A program made the position numbers and the translations under genes. Positions 1 to 8,516 of a DNA stretch of 64,000 nucleotides are shown piece by piece (positions within the stretch are counted from its first letter, which is position 1; the number at the start of each line of letters is the position of its first letter). Origin of the DNA: Sphingomonas lenta (lineage in GTDB: Bacteria; Pseudomonadota; Alphaproteobacteria; Sphingomonadales; Sphingomonadaceae); contig NZ_NSLI01000004.1 in assembly GCF_002288825.1 (NCBI RefSeq), forward strand, positions 1 to 64,000. Direction: 5' to 3'. The notes under the pieces are model-generated. The model was not told the origin of the DNA, made no database searches, and saw only the letters and a list, made by a program, of their open reading frames with translations.

Positions 1-2
1 TT

Positions 3-122
3 TGCGGAGAGGTCGCCGTGGCTACGTGCTCGTTCAGCCGTTCCCGCAAAGTCGAAGAAGGGGTGGATGTGTCGGTGACCCTCTCAGGAGGCGTGCTCAC
101 CGTTGAAGAGTGGTGGCACTAA
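3..122 (+). CDS. Possible 3' end of an unidentified gene cut by the window edge
   Basis: One frame is open from the window edge to a TAA at 120-122 and would encode the last 39 residues of a protein ending in ...GGVLTVEEWWH. I recognise no family. The only supports are the open frame and a hairpin placed immediately after the stop, which would suit a gene end. It could equally be a chance open frame in G+C-rich DNA. Confidence 0.3.
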   Translation, partial: CGEVAVATCSFSRSRKVEEGVDVSVTLSGGVLTVEEWWH

Positions 123-123
123 C

Positions 124-147
124 GTCCGCTTTGGGTCGAAAGCGGAC
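124..147. repeat. Perfect hairpin, 9-bp arms
   Basis: GTCCGCTTT at 124-132 is the exact reverse complement of AAAGCGGAC at 139-147, with a six-base loop. It lies in non-coding DNA upstream of the ABC ATPase stop. From memory, closely similar GTCCGCTTT palindromes are dispersed in intergenic DNA of sphingomonad genomes; that is recollection, not a search result. There is no T run, so it is not a convincing intrinsic terminator. Confidence 0.6.
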
Positions 148-173
148 ATAGCTTACGTGTCAAATTCGGTCGG

Positions 174-226
174 TTCCGACACCGGCAGCATAGCTGAACA
201 TTTCTGCGGGCCTACGAGTGTCGGAA
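174..226. repeat. Inverted repeat in the left intergenic region
   Basis: TTCCGACAC (174-182) and GTGTCGGAA (218-226) are perfect inverted 9-mers separated by 35 bases. Together with the hairpin at 124-147 they fill most of the gene-free stretch before 319. The function is unknown; it may be the remains of an intergenic repeat. Confidence 0.4.
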
Positions 227-318
227 GGCCGCGTCACAAGGTCTGCGATCGAAACCCGCGGACCGCCTCAGTCATGATCGGCCTCTGGCACCACCCGCCG
301 CGCCGTCGTGCGTCCGGG

Positions 319-1242
319 TCAGCCGTTCGCCGCCCGCGTCAGCGACAGGAACACGTCCTCCAGGTCCGCCTCTTTGGTGGTCACGTCCACGATCCCCAGC
401 CCATCGCGCGTGACCGCCGCCAGCACCTCGCCCGCATTCACCCGGTCCTTGCTGTACGTGATCTCCAGCGTGCGCGGGCTTTTCAAGAGGATGCGCTCGA
501 AACAGGCGTTCTCGGGCGGGGCGGCGAGGTCGCGGTCGACCGTCACCGCGACGACCTTCTCCTGCGCCTTGTTCACCAGCTCGCGCGTGGGCTCGTTGGC
601 GATGAGCTTGCCATGGTTGATGATGGCGATGCGGTCGCAGAGCTCTTCCGCCTCCTCCAGATAGTGCGTCGTCAGCACCACCGTCACGCCCTGCGCGTTC
701 AGCTCGCGCACATAGGCCCAGAGCTGCTGGCGAAGCTCGATGTCGACGCCCGCGGTGGGCTCGTCGAGCACCAGCACGGGCGGGGAGTGCACCATCGCCT
801 TGGCGACCATCAGCCGCCGCTTCATGCCGCCCGACAGCGTGCGGGCGTAGGCGTGCGCCTTGTCCTCCAGGTGCACGGCGCGCAGCAGCTCCATCGAGCG
901 CCGCTCGCGCTTGGGCACGCCGTAGAGGCCGGCCTGGATCTCCAGCGTCTCGACGGGCGAGAAGAAGGGATCGAAGAGGATCTCCTGGTTGACGATGCCG
1001 ATCGACGCCTTGGAGTTGCGCGGGTGCTCGTCGATGTCGAAGCCCCAGATCGACGCCCTACCGGAGGTCTTGTTGACCAGCCCGGCGAGGATGTTGATCA
1101 GCGTCGACTTGCCCGCGCCGTTCGGCCCCAGAAGCCCGAAAATCCGCCCACGCGGTACGTCGAAGGTGACGTCGTCGAGCGCGCGCTTGCCGCCCGCATA
1201 GGTCTTGCCAAGGCCCTGGATGCTGATCGCGGCGTCGCTCAT
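319..1242 (-). CDS. ABC-2-type transporter ATP-binding protein
   Basis: Cytoplasmic ATPase subunit of an ABC exporter, 307 residues. Walker A GPNGAGKST lies at about residues 39-47, the signature LSGGMKRR at about 136-143 and Walker B VLVLDEPTAGVD just after, followed by a C-terminal regulatory part typical of the YadG/CcmA-like group (usual length about 300). The ATG at 1242 is chosen because AGGGG sits just upstream and because the family starts near here; a longer frame reaches 1278. No permease gene is adjacent, so the membrane partner must be beyond the left edge or elsewhere. The substrate cannot be told from the sequence. Confidence 0.9.
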   Translation of the reverse strand: MSDAAISIQGLGKTYAGGKRALDDVTFDVPRGRIFGLLGPNGAGKSTLINILAGLVNKTSGRASIWGFDIDEHPRNSKASIGIVNQEILFDPFFSPVETLEIQAGLYGVPKRERRSMELLRAVHLEDKAHAYARTLSGGMKRRLMVAKAMVHSPPVLVLDEPTAGVDIELRQQLWAYVRELNAQGVTVVLTTHYLEEAEELCDRIAIINHGKLIANEPTRELVNKAQEKVVAVTVDRDLAAPPENACFERILLKSPRTLEITYSKDRVNAGEVLAAVTRDGLGIVDVTTKEADLEDVFLSLTRAANG

Positions 1243-1342
1243 ACCCCTGCCGATAGGGACGCGGTGGCGGAGCCTCAACCCCGCTTGACTGCGTGCCCGA
1301 GTCTGCGGACATTCGGCGGTCCTTCACGCATGGGGAGGACGA

Positions 1343-1612
1343 ATGACCGATCGCGCACTCTGCAAGCAATTGGGCGGTTACGGCCTGCTGACCGCCGAGA
1401 TCCACTATTACATGCCGGACTACCCCGCGTTGCTGCAGCAGTTCGTCTGGCAGCAATACGACCTGGCCCCGCGCTTTCCCGAGCTGCACCGCTTTCTCGA
1501 TCATTGGCGGCGGGAGGTGGAGGCGCCGCTCCATTCGATCCGCATCGCGCACAAGCACCTGATCGGCCCCGCCGAATGGCGCGCGGTGGACGGCGTGATC
1601 ACGATAAATTGA
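1343..1612 (+). CDS. usg: Usg family protein
   Basis: An 89-residue protein matching the small alphaproteobacterial Usg family: an N-terminal QLGGYGLLTAEIHYYMPD segment, the central WQQYDLAPRFPELHRFL motif, and a C-terminal HKHLIGPAEWR. The molecular role of Usg is not established; the name comes from its position near other genes in early work. Its length is the family's usual length. It reads rightward and is followed 44 bases later by the zinc-finger gene, so the two may be co-transcribed. Confidence 0.9.
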   Translation: MTDRALCKQLGGYGLLTAEIHYYMPDYPALLQQFVWQQYDLAPRFPELHRFLDHWRREVEAPLHSIRIAHKHLIGPAEWRAVDGVITIN

Positions 1613-1655
1613 CCGGGGATTGAGGGCGGGCGCGGGCGCGGCTAATCAGCGCGTC

Positions 1656-1889
1656 ATGCATCCGCCGCTCGAAATCTCCCGCGTCTCCACCCGCCGCGTC
1701 GCCTGCGATGGCGCGACCGACATCCCCGGCGGCGCCTCGCTCGGCCACCCGCGCGTGTACCTGCAGATCGACGAGACGGGTTACGTGGACTGCGGCTATT
1801 GCGACCGGCGCTTCGTGCTGATCGGGGGTCCTGCGGACGGGGCCGACCACGCGAAGCTGCACGACCGCGGGGATGGCGCGGGCCTGTAA
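1656..1889 (+). CDS. zf-CHCC zinc-finger domain protein
   Basis: A 77-residue protein with the CHCC zinc-binding pattern: Cys in RVACDG, His in GHPRVYLQI, and the pair in DCGYCDRRFVL. This fold is shared with the mitochondrial complex I accessory subunit NDUFS6, and bacterial copies are small single-domain proteins of unproven role. The ATG at 1656 is chosen because the conserved block begins shortly after it; a longer frame from 1620 would add residues outside the family. It overlaps no neighbour, and tldD starts 19 bases after its stop. Confidence 0.85.
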   Translation: MHPPLEISRVSTRRVACDGATDIPGGASLGHPRVYLQIDETGYVDCGYCDRRFVLIGGPADGADHAKLHDRGDGAGL

Positions 1890-1908
1890 GGCTTCTATAT
1901 CGGAGCGC

Positions 1909-3333
1909 ATGAACGCTCCCGCCGATCCCCGCCGCTTCCTCTACCGCGACCTCGATCCCGACACCGCCCAGCGCCTCACCGCGCAGGCGCTGGGCCAAGC
2001 GGACGACGGCGAGCTCTACCTGCAGTATCGCCGGTCCGAGGCGTTCGGCTTCGACGACGGGCGCTTAAAGACCGCGAGCTACGACACGCATGGTGGCTTC
2101 GGCCTGCGCGCCGTGTCGGGCGAGACGACCGCGTTCGCGCACGCCAACGAGCTCTCCGAAGCCGCGATCAAGCGCGCGGCGGAGACGATGGCGCTGATCG
2201 ACCCCGCCAAGAACGGTCGCGCGGCCCCGCCGCCGCGGACCAACCGCCACCTCTACACCGACACCGACCCGCTCGACCTCGTGCCTTTCGCCGACAAGGT
2301 GAACCTCTGCCAGCGCATCGACGCCGCCGCCCGGGCGCGCGACCCGCGCGTGGCGCAGGTCTCGGTCGGGTTGTCGGGCAGCTGGTCGGTGGTCGAGATC
2401 GTCCGCGCCGACGGCTTCGTCGCGCACGACGTGCGGCCGCTGGTCCGACTCAACGTCCAGATCGTCGTCGAGCAGAACGGCCGGCGCGAGACGGGCAGCT
2501 TTGGCATCGGAGGCCGCTACCTCTACGACCGGCTGTTTGACGAGGCGACGTGGAACCGCGGGGTCGACGAGGCGCTGGCGCAGGCGCTCGTCAACCTCGA
2601 CTCGGTCGCGGCGCCCGCGGGCGAGATGACGGTGCTACTCGGCTCCGGCTGGCCGGGCGTGATCCTGCACGAGGCGATCGGTCACGGGCTGGAAGGCGAC
2701 TTCAACCGCAAGGGCACCTCCGCCTTCTCCGGCCGCATCGGCGAGCGCGTCGCGGCGCCGGGTGTCACGGTCGTGGACGACGGCTCCATCCCCGACCGCC
2801 GCGGCTCGCTGTCGATCGACGACGAGGGCACGCCCACGCGCGAAACGGTGCTGATCGAGGACGGCATCCTGAAGGGCTATATGCAGGACCGCCTGAACGC
2901 CCGGCTGATGGGCGTCGAGCCGACGGGCAACGGCCGTCGCGAGAGCTTCGCGCACGCGCCCATGCCGCGCATGACCAACACCTTCATGAAGGCCGGCCGC
3001 GACGATCCCGCCGAGCTGTTGAGCCGCGTCAAGCGCGGCATCTTCGCCAAGTCGTTCGGCGGCGGCCAGGTCGACATCGTCTCGGGCAAATTCGTGTTCA
3101 GCTGCACGGAGGCGTACATGGTCGAGGACGGCCGGGTCGGCGCGCCGATCAAGGGCGCGACGCTGATCGGCGACGGCCCCACGGTGCTGACCAAAGTGCT
3201 CGGCGTCGGCCACGACTTCGCGCTTGACGAGGGCATCGGCGTGTGCGGCAAGGGCGGCCAGTCGGTGCCCGCGGGCGTGGGCCAGCCGACGCTGCTGGTC
3301 GACGGGCTGACGGTCGGGGGCACCGCCGTCTGA
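1909..3333 (+). CDS. tldD: Metalloprotease TldD
   Basis: TldD is one half of the TldD/TldE zinc protease that degrades unfolded peptides and matures some modified peptides (microcin B17) and the CcdA antitoxin in E. coli. The 474-residue length is normal. The catalytic HEXXXH motif is visible as HEAIGH at about residues 255-260, followed by the conserved GLEGDFNRKGTSAFSG segment. The ATG at 1909 has GGAG six bases upstream, whereas a start at 1873 would run into the preceding gene. No tldE/pmbA gene is in the window. Confidence 0.95.
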   Translation: MNAPADPRRFLYRDLDPDTAQRLTAQALGQADDGELYLQYRRSEAFGFDDGRLKTASYDTHGGFGLRAVSGETTAFAHANELSEAAIKRAAETMALIDPAKNGRAAPPPRTNRHLYTDTDPLDLVPFADKVNLCQRIDAAARARDPRVAQVSVGLSGSWSVVEIVRADGFVAHDVRPLVRLNVQIVVEQNGRRETGSFGIGGRYLYDRLFDEATWNRGVDEALAQALVNLDSVAAPAGEMTVLLGSGWPGVILHEAIGHGLEGDFNRKGTSAFSGRIGERVAAPGVTVVDDGSIPDRRGSLSIDDEGTPTRETVLIEDGILKGYMQDRLNARLMGVEPTGNGRRESFAHAPMPRMTNTFMKAGRDDPAELLSRVKRGIFAKSFGGGQVDIVSGKFVFSCTEAYMVEDGRVGAPIKGATLIGDGPTVLTKVLGVGHDFALDEGIGVCGKGGQSVPAGVGQPTLLVDGLTVGGTAV

Positions 3334-3342
3334 TATGTCGGC

Positions 3343-3828
3343 TCAGAGCGCTGAGCTTATTGCGGACACCGTTTCGCCGACGGACGCACGCGGTGCGAGG
3401 GTGCAACCGTTCTCGTCCGGCTCGAGCGGTTCCAGCGTCGCGAGCTGGCTTTCCAGCAAGGCGGCGGGCATGAAATGGTCCGCGCGCCGCTCCAGCCGCC
3501 GCGCGAGCTCGTGCGTCGGCACATCGAGCAGCACGAAGCGGCACGGCGCGGCCGCCGCGAGCCGGTCGCGGTAGCGGCGGCGCAGCGCGGAGCAGGCGAG
3601 GACGCTCCGCTCGCCCTTCGCCTCATGAGCGGCCAGCGCGTCGGCGAGCGAGTCGAGCCAGGGTGCGCGGTCGGCGTCGGTGAGCGGTTCGCCCGCGCGC
3701 ATCTTCTCGACATTGGCGGGCGGGTGGAAGTCGTCGCCTTCGAGGAACAAGCAGCCCAGCGCGTCGGCGAGCGCGCGGCCCACCGCCGTCTTGCCCGCGC
3801 CCGATACGCCCATCATCACGATCTGCAT
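3343..3828 (-). CDS. gntK: Gluconokinase
   Basis: Phosphorylates D-gluconate to 6-phosphogluconate, feeding the Entner-Doudoroff or pentose phosphate routes. It has 161 residues, normal for GntK. The P-loop GVSGAGKTAVG is at residues 8-18, and the family motif LEGDDFHPPANVEKM and the LACSALRRRYRDRL segment follow. It stands alone, convergent with tldD with only nine bases between stops. A short palindrome, GCTCAG-AGCG-CTGAGC (3341-3356), spans the end of the gene. No other gluconate gene is nearby. Confidence 0.93.
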   Translation of the reverse strand: MQIVMMGVSGAGKTAVGRALADALGCLFLEGDDFHPPANVEKMRAGEPLTDADRAPWLDSLADALAAHEAKGERSVLACSALRRRYRDRLAAAAPCRFVLLDVPTHELARRLERRADHFMPAALLESQLATLEPLEPDENGCTLAPRASVGETVSAISSAL

Positions 3829-3898
3829 CGCGCCCTTCCCGTTTGCGCCCCGCCTTTGCGCGGCGTAGCATCACCGGGCCGGAGCAGGGGAGGGCGCG

Positions 3899-4465
3899 AT
3901 GGCCGAATTCTTCGACAGCATCACCGACGAGCATCGCGCCTTCATCGCGCGCCAGCCGGTGTTCTTCGTCGCCACCGCGGCCGCGGACGTGCGGATTAAC
4001 CTCAGCCCCAAGGGCATGGACAGCTTCCGCGTGCTGGACGACCGCACCGCCGCCTATCTCGACGTGGGCGGGTCGGGCAACGAGACCAACGCGCACTTGC
4101 TCGCCGACGGGCGCATCACCGTGATGTTCTGCGCGTTCGAGAGCCCGGCGCTGATCATGCGCCTTTACGGCCGGGGGACGCCCGTGCTTCCGCAGGACGG
4201 GCGCTGGGGCGAGCTCGCGTCGCACTTCACCTTGCTGCCCGGCACGCGTCAGATCTTCGAGATCGCGGTGGATCAGGTGCAGACCTCGTGCGGCTGGGGC
4301 GTGCCGCACATGGAACTGGTGCGCGAGCGCGAGACGCTCCGGAAATTCGGCGCGAAGTTCACGCCCGAGCAGTTGCTCGACACATTCCAGCGGGAGAACG
4401 GCGCAAGCATCGACGGCCTGCCCGCGCGCGTGCCGACCGAGACGCCGCCCGGAATGCCGAATTGA
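3899..4465 (+). CDS. Pyridoxamine 5'-phosphate oxidase-family flavoprotein
   Basis: A 188-residue split-barrel protein of the PNPOx-like family that binds FMN or a related cofactor. The N-terminal half carries the family pattern (FVATAAADVRINLSPKG, then DVGGSGNETNAHL). Members of this subgroup are often annotated from general homology and their substrates are unknown, so it should not be called PdxH. A purine-rich GGAGCAGGGGAGGG tract lies upstream of the ATG at 3899. Its TGA overlaps the TTG start of the next gene, implying translational coupling. Confidence 0.85.
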   Translation: MAEFFDSITDEHRAFIARQPVFFVATAAADVRINLSPKGMDSFRVLDDRTAAYLDVGGSGNETNAHLLADGRITVMFCAFESPALIMRLYGRGTPVLPQDGRWGELASHFTLLPGTRQIFEIAVDQVQTSCGWGVPHMELVRERETLRKFGAKFTPEQLLDTFQRENGASIDGLPARVPTETPPGMPN

Positions 4466-4656
4466 GCCTCGTCGAGCTCGGCCGCTTCAACCGCAACGAA
4501 GCGCACATCGTCGTGGCGCGGCTGGAGGCGGACGGCATCCCGGCGATCGCGTTCGACGGCGAGACCTCGATCGGCGAGGGGAGCTGGTTCCTGATCCCCG
4601 TGCGCGTCATGGTGGACGAGGACGATCTCGACGACGCCCGCGCCGCGCTCGCCTAG
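4462..4656 (+). CDS. DUF2007 (putative signal-transducing) small protein
   Basis: A 64-residue protein beginning (M)SLVELGRFNRNEA and containing HIVVARLEADGIPAIAFDGE, the pattern of the DUF2007 small alpha/beta domain resembling the N-terminal part of PII-like proteins. Its biochemical role is unknown. The start is placed at the TTG of 4462-4464, which overlaps the upstream TGA as TTGA; there is no better start in the frame and the domain begins here. The TAG stop shares a CTAG with the stop of the convergent gene. Confidence 0.8.
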   Translation: MSLVELGRFNRNEAHIVVARLEADGIPAIAFDGETSIGEGSWFLIPVRVMVDEDDLDDARAALA

Positions 4657-4877
4657 GCCAACAGCAACGCCAGCGTGCCCGTCATCGATAGCGCGAGTAG
4701 TGCGGCGAGGCGCACCACCGACATCCACCACAGCCGCCGGTTCTCGTCCTTGCGGCCCATGCGCGTGACGAGCCACACCTCCTGCCGCCGCCAGGTGGTG
4801 ACCAGCATCCAGCCCAGGATCGCGTCGGCGATGAGGAACGGGATCAGAAGCCCGATCACCGCCCGCGCGCCTCCCAT
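4653..4877 (-). CDS. Small two-helix membrane protein
   Basis: A 74-residue protein with two hydrophobic helices, about residues 6-26 and 53-73, joined by a charged loop rich in Arg (TRMGRKDENRR). I recognise no family. It overlaps the end of the upstream sterol-desaturase gene by 22 bases and is the last gene of a four-gene leftward operon (6583 to 4653). Its stop shares a CTAG tetranucleotide with that of the convergent DUF2007 gene. Confidence 0.65.
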   Translation of the reverse strand: MGGARAVIGLLIPFLIADAILGWMLVTTWRRQEVWLVTRMGRKDENRRLWWMSVVRLAALLALSMTGTLALLLA

Positions 4878-5746
4878 TTCGCGCGGATCGTCTCCGACGT
4901 GTCGCGGCTGCCGTCATGGCTCCAGCCGGGCGGGCGCCAGAGGTAGCCGAGCTTGGCGCGCCAGCCGGGCGCGGCGCGTACGTCTCGCGCGATGCCGATC
5001 CATTCGTGGAACGCCGCCCAGAACAGGTGAAAGCTGCCCAGCTGGTGCACGATGCCGTAGCGCGGCCGGTCGTCGTCGCGTTCGCCCTCGAAGGTGCCGA
5101 ACAGCTTGTCCCAGACGATGAACACGCCCGCATAGTTGCGGTCGAGGTAGCGCGCGTTGACGGCGTGGTGGACGCGGTGGTGCGAGGGCGTGTTCATCAC
5201 CGCCTCAAACCAGCGGAGCATGCGGCCCACCGCCTCCGTGTGGATCCAGAACTGGTAGACGAGGTTCAACGCCGCCACGAAGAACACCATCGCGGGCGGA
5301 AAGCCGATGAGGAACAGCGGCAATCGCCAGATAAAGCCTAAGCTGATGAATCCCGTCCAGGTTTGTCGGAGCGCCGTGGACAGGTTGTAGTGCTGCGAAC
5401 TGTGGTGGATCACGTGGCTCGCCCAGAACCAGCGCACGCGGTGCGCGGAGCGGTGAAACCAGTAATAAGCGAGGTCGTCGAGCACGAAGCAGAGCACGAA
5501 CGCCCACCAGGCGTAGGGTATGTCGAGCAACCGGAAGCCGTGCACCCAAGTCGCGATCGCGAACACCGCGCCTGCCGAGAGCGCGCCCGCGACCGTGCTC
5601 CCCAGCCCGAGCCCCAAGCTCGTCAGCGTATCGCGCGGGCAGTAGCGGCGGCGGTCCTTGGCCCAGGCCCATAACATCTCCGCGAGCACCAGGACGACGA
5701 AACCCGGCACGGCGTAATCGACGGGATCGGGCAGCGCGGGCTCCAC
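4856..5746 (-). CDS. Sterol desaturase / fatty acid hydroxylase family membrane protein
   Basis: A 296-residue integral membrane di-iron protein. The His clusters of the superfamily are clear: HRSAHR, then HVIHHSSQHYN, and HHRVHHAVN, which ligate the non-haem di-iron centre of hydroxylases and desaturases. Several hydrophobic helices precede and separate them. Bacterial members act on fatty acyl chains, sterols, carotenoids or hopanoids; nothing here picks the substrate. It is co-directional with, and overlaps, the small membrane-protein gene downstream; a small membrane-anchored protein gene lies ten bases upstream. Confidence 0.88.
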   Translation of the reverse strand: MEPALPDPVDYAVPGFVVLVLAEMLWAWAKDRRRYCPRDTLTSLGLGLGSTVAGALSAGAVFAIATWVHGFRLLDIPYAWWAFVLCFVLDDLAYYWFHRSAHRVRWFWASHVIHHSSQHYNLSTALRQTWTGFISLGFIWRLPLFLIGFPPAMVFFVAALNLVYQFWIHTEAVGRMLRWFEAVMNTPSHHRVHHAVNARYLDRNYAGVFIVWDKLFGTFEGERDDDRPRYGIVHQLGSFHLFWAAFHEWIGIARDVRAAPGWRAKLGYLWRPPGWSHDGSRDTSETIRAKWEARGR

Positions 5747-5756
5747 GCCGCGGAGC

Positions 5757-6155
5757 CTACGCCTTCATCGACTGCGGGGCCAGCCGCCGCATGTCAAGCT
5801 GATCGACGCCCGCGACGGCGATGCGCCCGCCGAAGCGCTTCTCGCCCGTGTCGACGACGATGCCGTCGGCGGTGGCGGCGATCTGCTTCCAGCCGACCTC
5901 GCGCACCGCGAGCTGCGCGCCATGGCGCTTCACCACCGCGACGCGCTCGCCGCGTTTATCCACCGCCAGCGCCGCCAACCCGTCCGCGCCCACCACCGCG
6001 CCGCCCGTGACGAAGCCGGGCAGCGAGTGCTCGACGGCGTCGGCCGCCTCCTCGACGCTGCCGATCTTGACGTCGCGGCCCAGCCGCAGCCACCAGGCCG
6101 CGCCCGACAGGGCCAGGATCGCGGCGGCCGAGCCGCCCAGCATCAGCCAGTTCAT
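5757..6155 (-). CDS. Membrane-anchored protein of unknown function
   Basis: A 132-residue protein with one N-terminal hydrophobic helix (about residues 3-23) and then a soluble, probably beta-rich domain (GFVTGGAVVGADGLAALAV, and KRFGGRIAV). I cannot place it in a family. Its ATG overlaps the stop of the upstream phosphatase-like gene (ATGA), so the two are almost certainly translated from one mRNA. Confidence 0.65.
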   Translation of the reverse strand: MNWLMLGGSAAAILALSGAAWWLRLGRDVKIGSVEEAADAVEHSLPGFVTGGAVVGADGLAALAVDKRGERVAVVKRHGAQLAVREVGWKQIAATADGIVVDTGEKRFGGRIAVAGVDQLDMRRLAPQSMKA

Positions 6156-6583
6156 TCAGCCCCCGCGAGCGCGTCCAGCATCGGGCGGATCGCGGACAGG
6201 TCGTAGCCCGCGCCGCGCGCCTGATGGACCAGCAGCTCGGGATCGCGGCCGGCCTTGGCGGCGGCGAGCGCCCACAGGTTGCACGAGCGCGTGCCCGAGC
6301 GGCAATAGGCGAGCACCGGCCCGCCCGCCTCCACCAGCGCCCGCGCCATGGCGTCGAGCTGCGGATGGCTGAACCCCGCGCCGGTGACGGGCACATGCGT
6401 GTATCCGAGCCCCGCCGCCTTCGCCGCCGCGCGGATTTCGTCACCGGACGGCTGGCCCGCCTCCTCGTCGTCGGGACGGTTGTTGACGACCGCGACATAG
6501 CCCGCGGCCTTGATGGCGGGGATGTCGTCGGCTGAGATCTGCGGGGCGACCGCGACGCTCTCGTTCAGGGGGCGGATGTCCAT
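6152..6583 (-). CDS. DUF442 / TIGR01244-type phosphatase-like protein
   Basis: A 143-residue protein with the tyrosine-phosphatase-like fold. The catalytic-loop signature appears as YCRSGTRS at about residues 93-100, in which the usual His before the Cys is Tyr, as in the BLH-type sulfide/beta-lactamase-linked DUF442 domain. The N-terminal PQISADDIPAIKAAGYVAVVNNRPD is typical. Relatives are associated with sulfide oxidation or are called sulfur transferases by similarity only. It is the first gene of the leftward operon ending at 4653. Confidence 0.85.
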   Translation of the reverse strand: MDIRPLNESVAVAPQISADDIPAIKAAGYVAVVNNRPDDEEAGQPSGDEIRAAAKAAGLGYTHVPVTGAGFSHPQLDAMARALVEAGGPVLAYCRSGTRSCNLWALAAAKAGRDPELLVHQARGAGYDLSAIRPMLDALAGAE

Positions 6584-6639
6584 GCGCCTGCGCTAGCCCG
6601 TTGCGGTTTCAGGGTGAAGGGCACGGATGCGTAACGAGG

Positions 6640-8406
6640 TCACGCCGCGGCGCGGATCACCTCCAGGAACGCGTCGCCATAGGCGTCGAGCTTGCGCGCA
6701 CCGACACCCGACAGCACCGCCAGCTCCGCCCGGCTCGTCGGCCGGCGCGCGGCCATGTCGCGCAGCGTCGAGTCGTGGAAGATCACGTAAGGAGGCACGC
6801 CACCCTCTTTGGCGAGCTCGCGCCGGCGCTCGCGCAATGCCTCGAACAGCGGATCGTCGGCCGGGTTGGCCGCGGCGGCGGCCCCGCGGGCGCGGCGTTC
6901 GCGGCGGGGCTGGGGAACGACGGACAGGGTCGCCTCGCCTTTCAGGAGCGCGCGGGCACCCGGCCCGAATTCCAGCCCGCCATGCTCGTTCGCGCGCAGC
7001 GCGTCGCGGAGCAGGAGCGCGCGGCCGACCGGCTTCAGCAGCGCCGCCTCCTCCGCGTCGACGATGTCCCATACCGACAGGTTCTCGTGCCCGTTCATCA
7101 GGCTGCGCTCGGTCGACTTACCCGTCAGGACCTGCTCGATATAGGTGACGCCGAACATCTGCCCCGTGCGGAACACGGCGGACAGGAACTTGCGCGCGAG
7201 CTCGGTGGCGTCGACCGCGCCCGACGCGCCCAGGCAGTTGTCGCAGTTGCCGCAGTCGGCGGGCGCATCCTCGCCGAAATGCCGGAGCAGCACTTGGCGC
7301 CGGCATCCGCCCGTCTCGACCAGCGCCGACAGCGACTGGAGCCGCGCCGCCTCGCCCGCGCGGCGCTCGGGCTCGACCTCGTCGATGCGCTGGCGCGCGC
7401 GCACGAAATCCTCCGCGCCCCAGAACAGGTGCGCGACCGACGGGTCGCCGTCGCGGCCCGCGCGGCCCGTCTCCTGGTAATAGGCCTCGATCGATTTCGG
7501 CAGGCCTGCGTGGACCACGAAGCGCACGTCCGGCTTGTCGATGCCCATGCCGAAGGCGACGGTGGCGCAGATCACCATGTCCTCCGACGCGACAAAATCG
7601 GCCTGGTTCTTGGCGCGGATCGCCGGGTCGAGCCCCGCATGATAGGCGCGCACCGGCCGGCCCGTGCTGGCGAGCGACGCCGCCATCTTCTCGGTCCCCG
7701 CCCGGCTCTGGACATAGACGATGCCCGGCCCGGGCGTCCGGCGGATAATGTCGGCGACCTGGCGCGGCGTGCTCGTCTTGGGCGTTACATGATAGCGGAT
7801 GTTGGGCCGGTCGAACCCCGATACGATCAGCCCGTCCGCCGGGATGCCGAGCTGAGCGAGGATGTCGGCGCGCGTGTGCGCGTCCGCCGTCGCCGTCAGC
7901 GCCAGCCGCGACACGTCGGGGAACGAGTCCATCAACGGCTTCAAGAGCCGGTAATCGGGCCGGAAGTCGTGCCCCCATTCGCTGACGCAGTGCGCCTCGT
8001 CGATCGCGAACAGCGCCAGGTCGGCCTGGGACAGGAGTTCGCGGAAGCTCTGCCCCGACGCGCGCTCGGGCGCGACGTAGAGCAGGTCGAGCTCGCCGCC
8101 CCGCAGGCGCGAGCGCGTCTCCGCCTGGTTGGCGTCGACCGAGGTCAGCGTCGCCGCGCGGATGCCCACCGCCTCCGCCGCGCGCAGCTGGTCGTGCATC
8201 AGCGCGATGAGCGGCGACACGACGACGCAGGTGCCGTGCAACATCACGGCCGGCAGCTGATAAGTCAGCGACTTGCCCGCGCCCGTCGGCATGACCGCGA
8301 GCGTGCGCTGGCCGCCGAGCACGCGCTCGACGACCTGGCGCTGGACGCCGCGGAAATCGGGAAAGCCGAAGACGCGTTGGAGTGTGGGAAGGGGGTCGGG
8401 AAGCAT
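6640..8406 (-). CDS. recQ: ATP-dependent DNA helicase RecQ
   Basis: A 3'-5' superfamily 2 helicase of recombination and replication-fork repair. The 588 residues contain Walker A (MPTGAGKSLTYQLP, about 38-51), a DEAH box (IDEAHCVSEWGHDFRP, about 137), the second helicase lobe ending in YQETGRAGRDG, the RecQ zinc cluster with Cys in CRRQVLLRHF and CGNCDNC, a winged-helix part, and a C-terminal HRDC-like segment (LSGVGARKLDAYG). Length and domain order are normal. It is monocistronic and divergent from a secreted-protein gene. Confidence 0.96.
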   Translation of the reverse strand: MLPDPLPTLQRVFGFPDFRGVQRQVVERVLGGQRTLAVMPTGAGKSLTYQLPAVMLHGTCVVVSPLIALMHDQLRAAEAVGIRAATLTSVDANQAETRSRLRGGELDLLYVAPERASGQSFRELLSQADLALFAIDEAHCVSEWGHDFRPDYRLLKPLMDSFPDVSRLALTATADAHTRADILAQLGIPADGLIVSGFDRPNIRYHVTPKTSTPRQVADIIRRTPGPGIVYVQSRAGTEKMAASLASTGRPVRAYHAGLDPAIRAKNQADFVASEDMVICATVAFGMGIDKPDVRFVVHAGLPKSIEAYYQETGRAGRDGDPSVAHLFWGAEDFVRARQRIDEVEPERRAGEAARLQSLSALVETGGCRRQVLLRHFGEDAPADCGNCDNCLGASGAVDATELARKFLSAVFRTGQMFGVTYIEQVLTGKSTERSLMNGHENLSVWDIVDAEEAALLKPVGRALLLRDALRANEHGGLEFGPGARALLKGEATLSVVPQPRRERRARGAAAAANPADDPLFEALRERRRELAKEGGVPPYVIFHDSTLRDMAARRPTSRAELAVLSGVGARKLDAYGDAFLEVIRAAA

Positions 8407-8516
8407 CGGGTGCAGCGGGAGATAGGCGTTCGGCTTCCGGAAATCACGCCCGCCGCGCGCCTTTCTCCAGCCATTTTCGGCTGCTCGAAGCGGAGGGGAC
8501 GACGGGGAGGGGACGC

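Noticed and set aside
103..1623. Long plus-strand open frame over the ABC ATPase
   Set aside because: Antisense shadow of a well-supported ATPase; its translation is Arg/His/Val-rich with no motif, typical of high G+C third positions.
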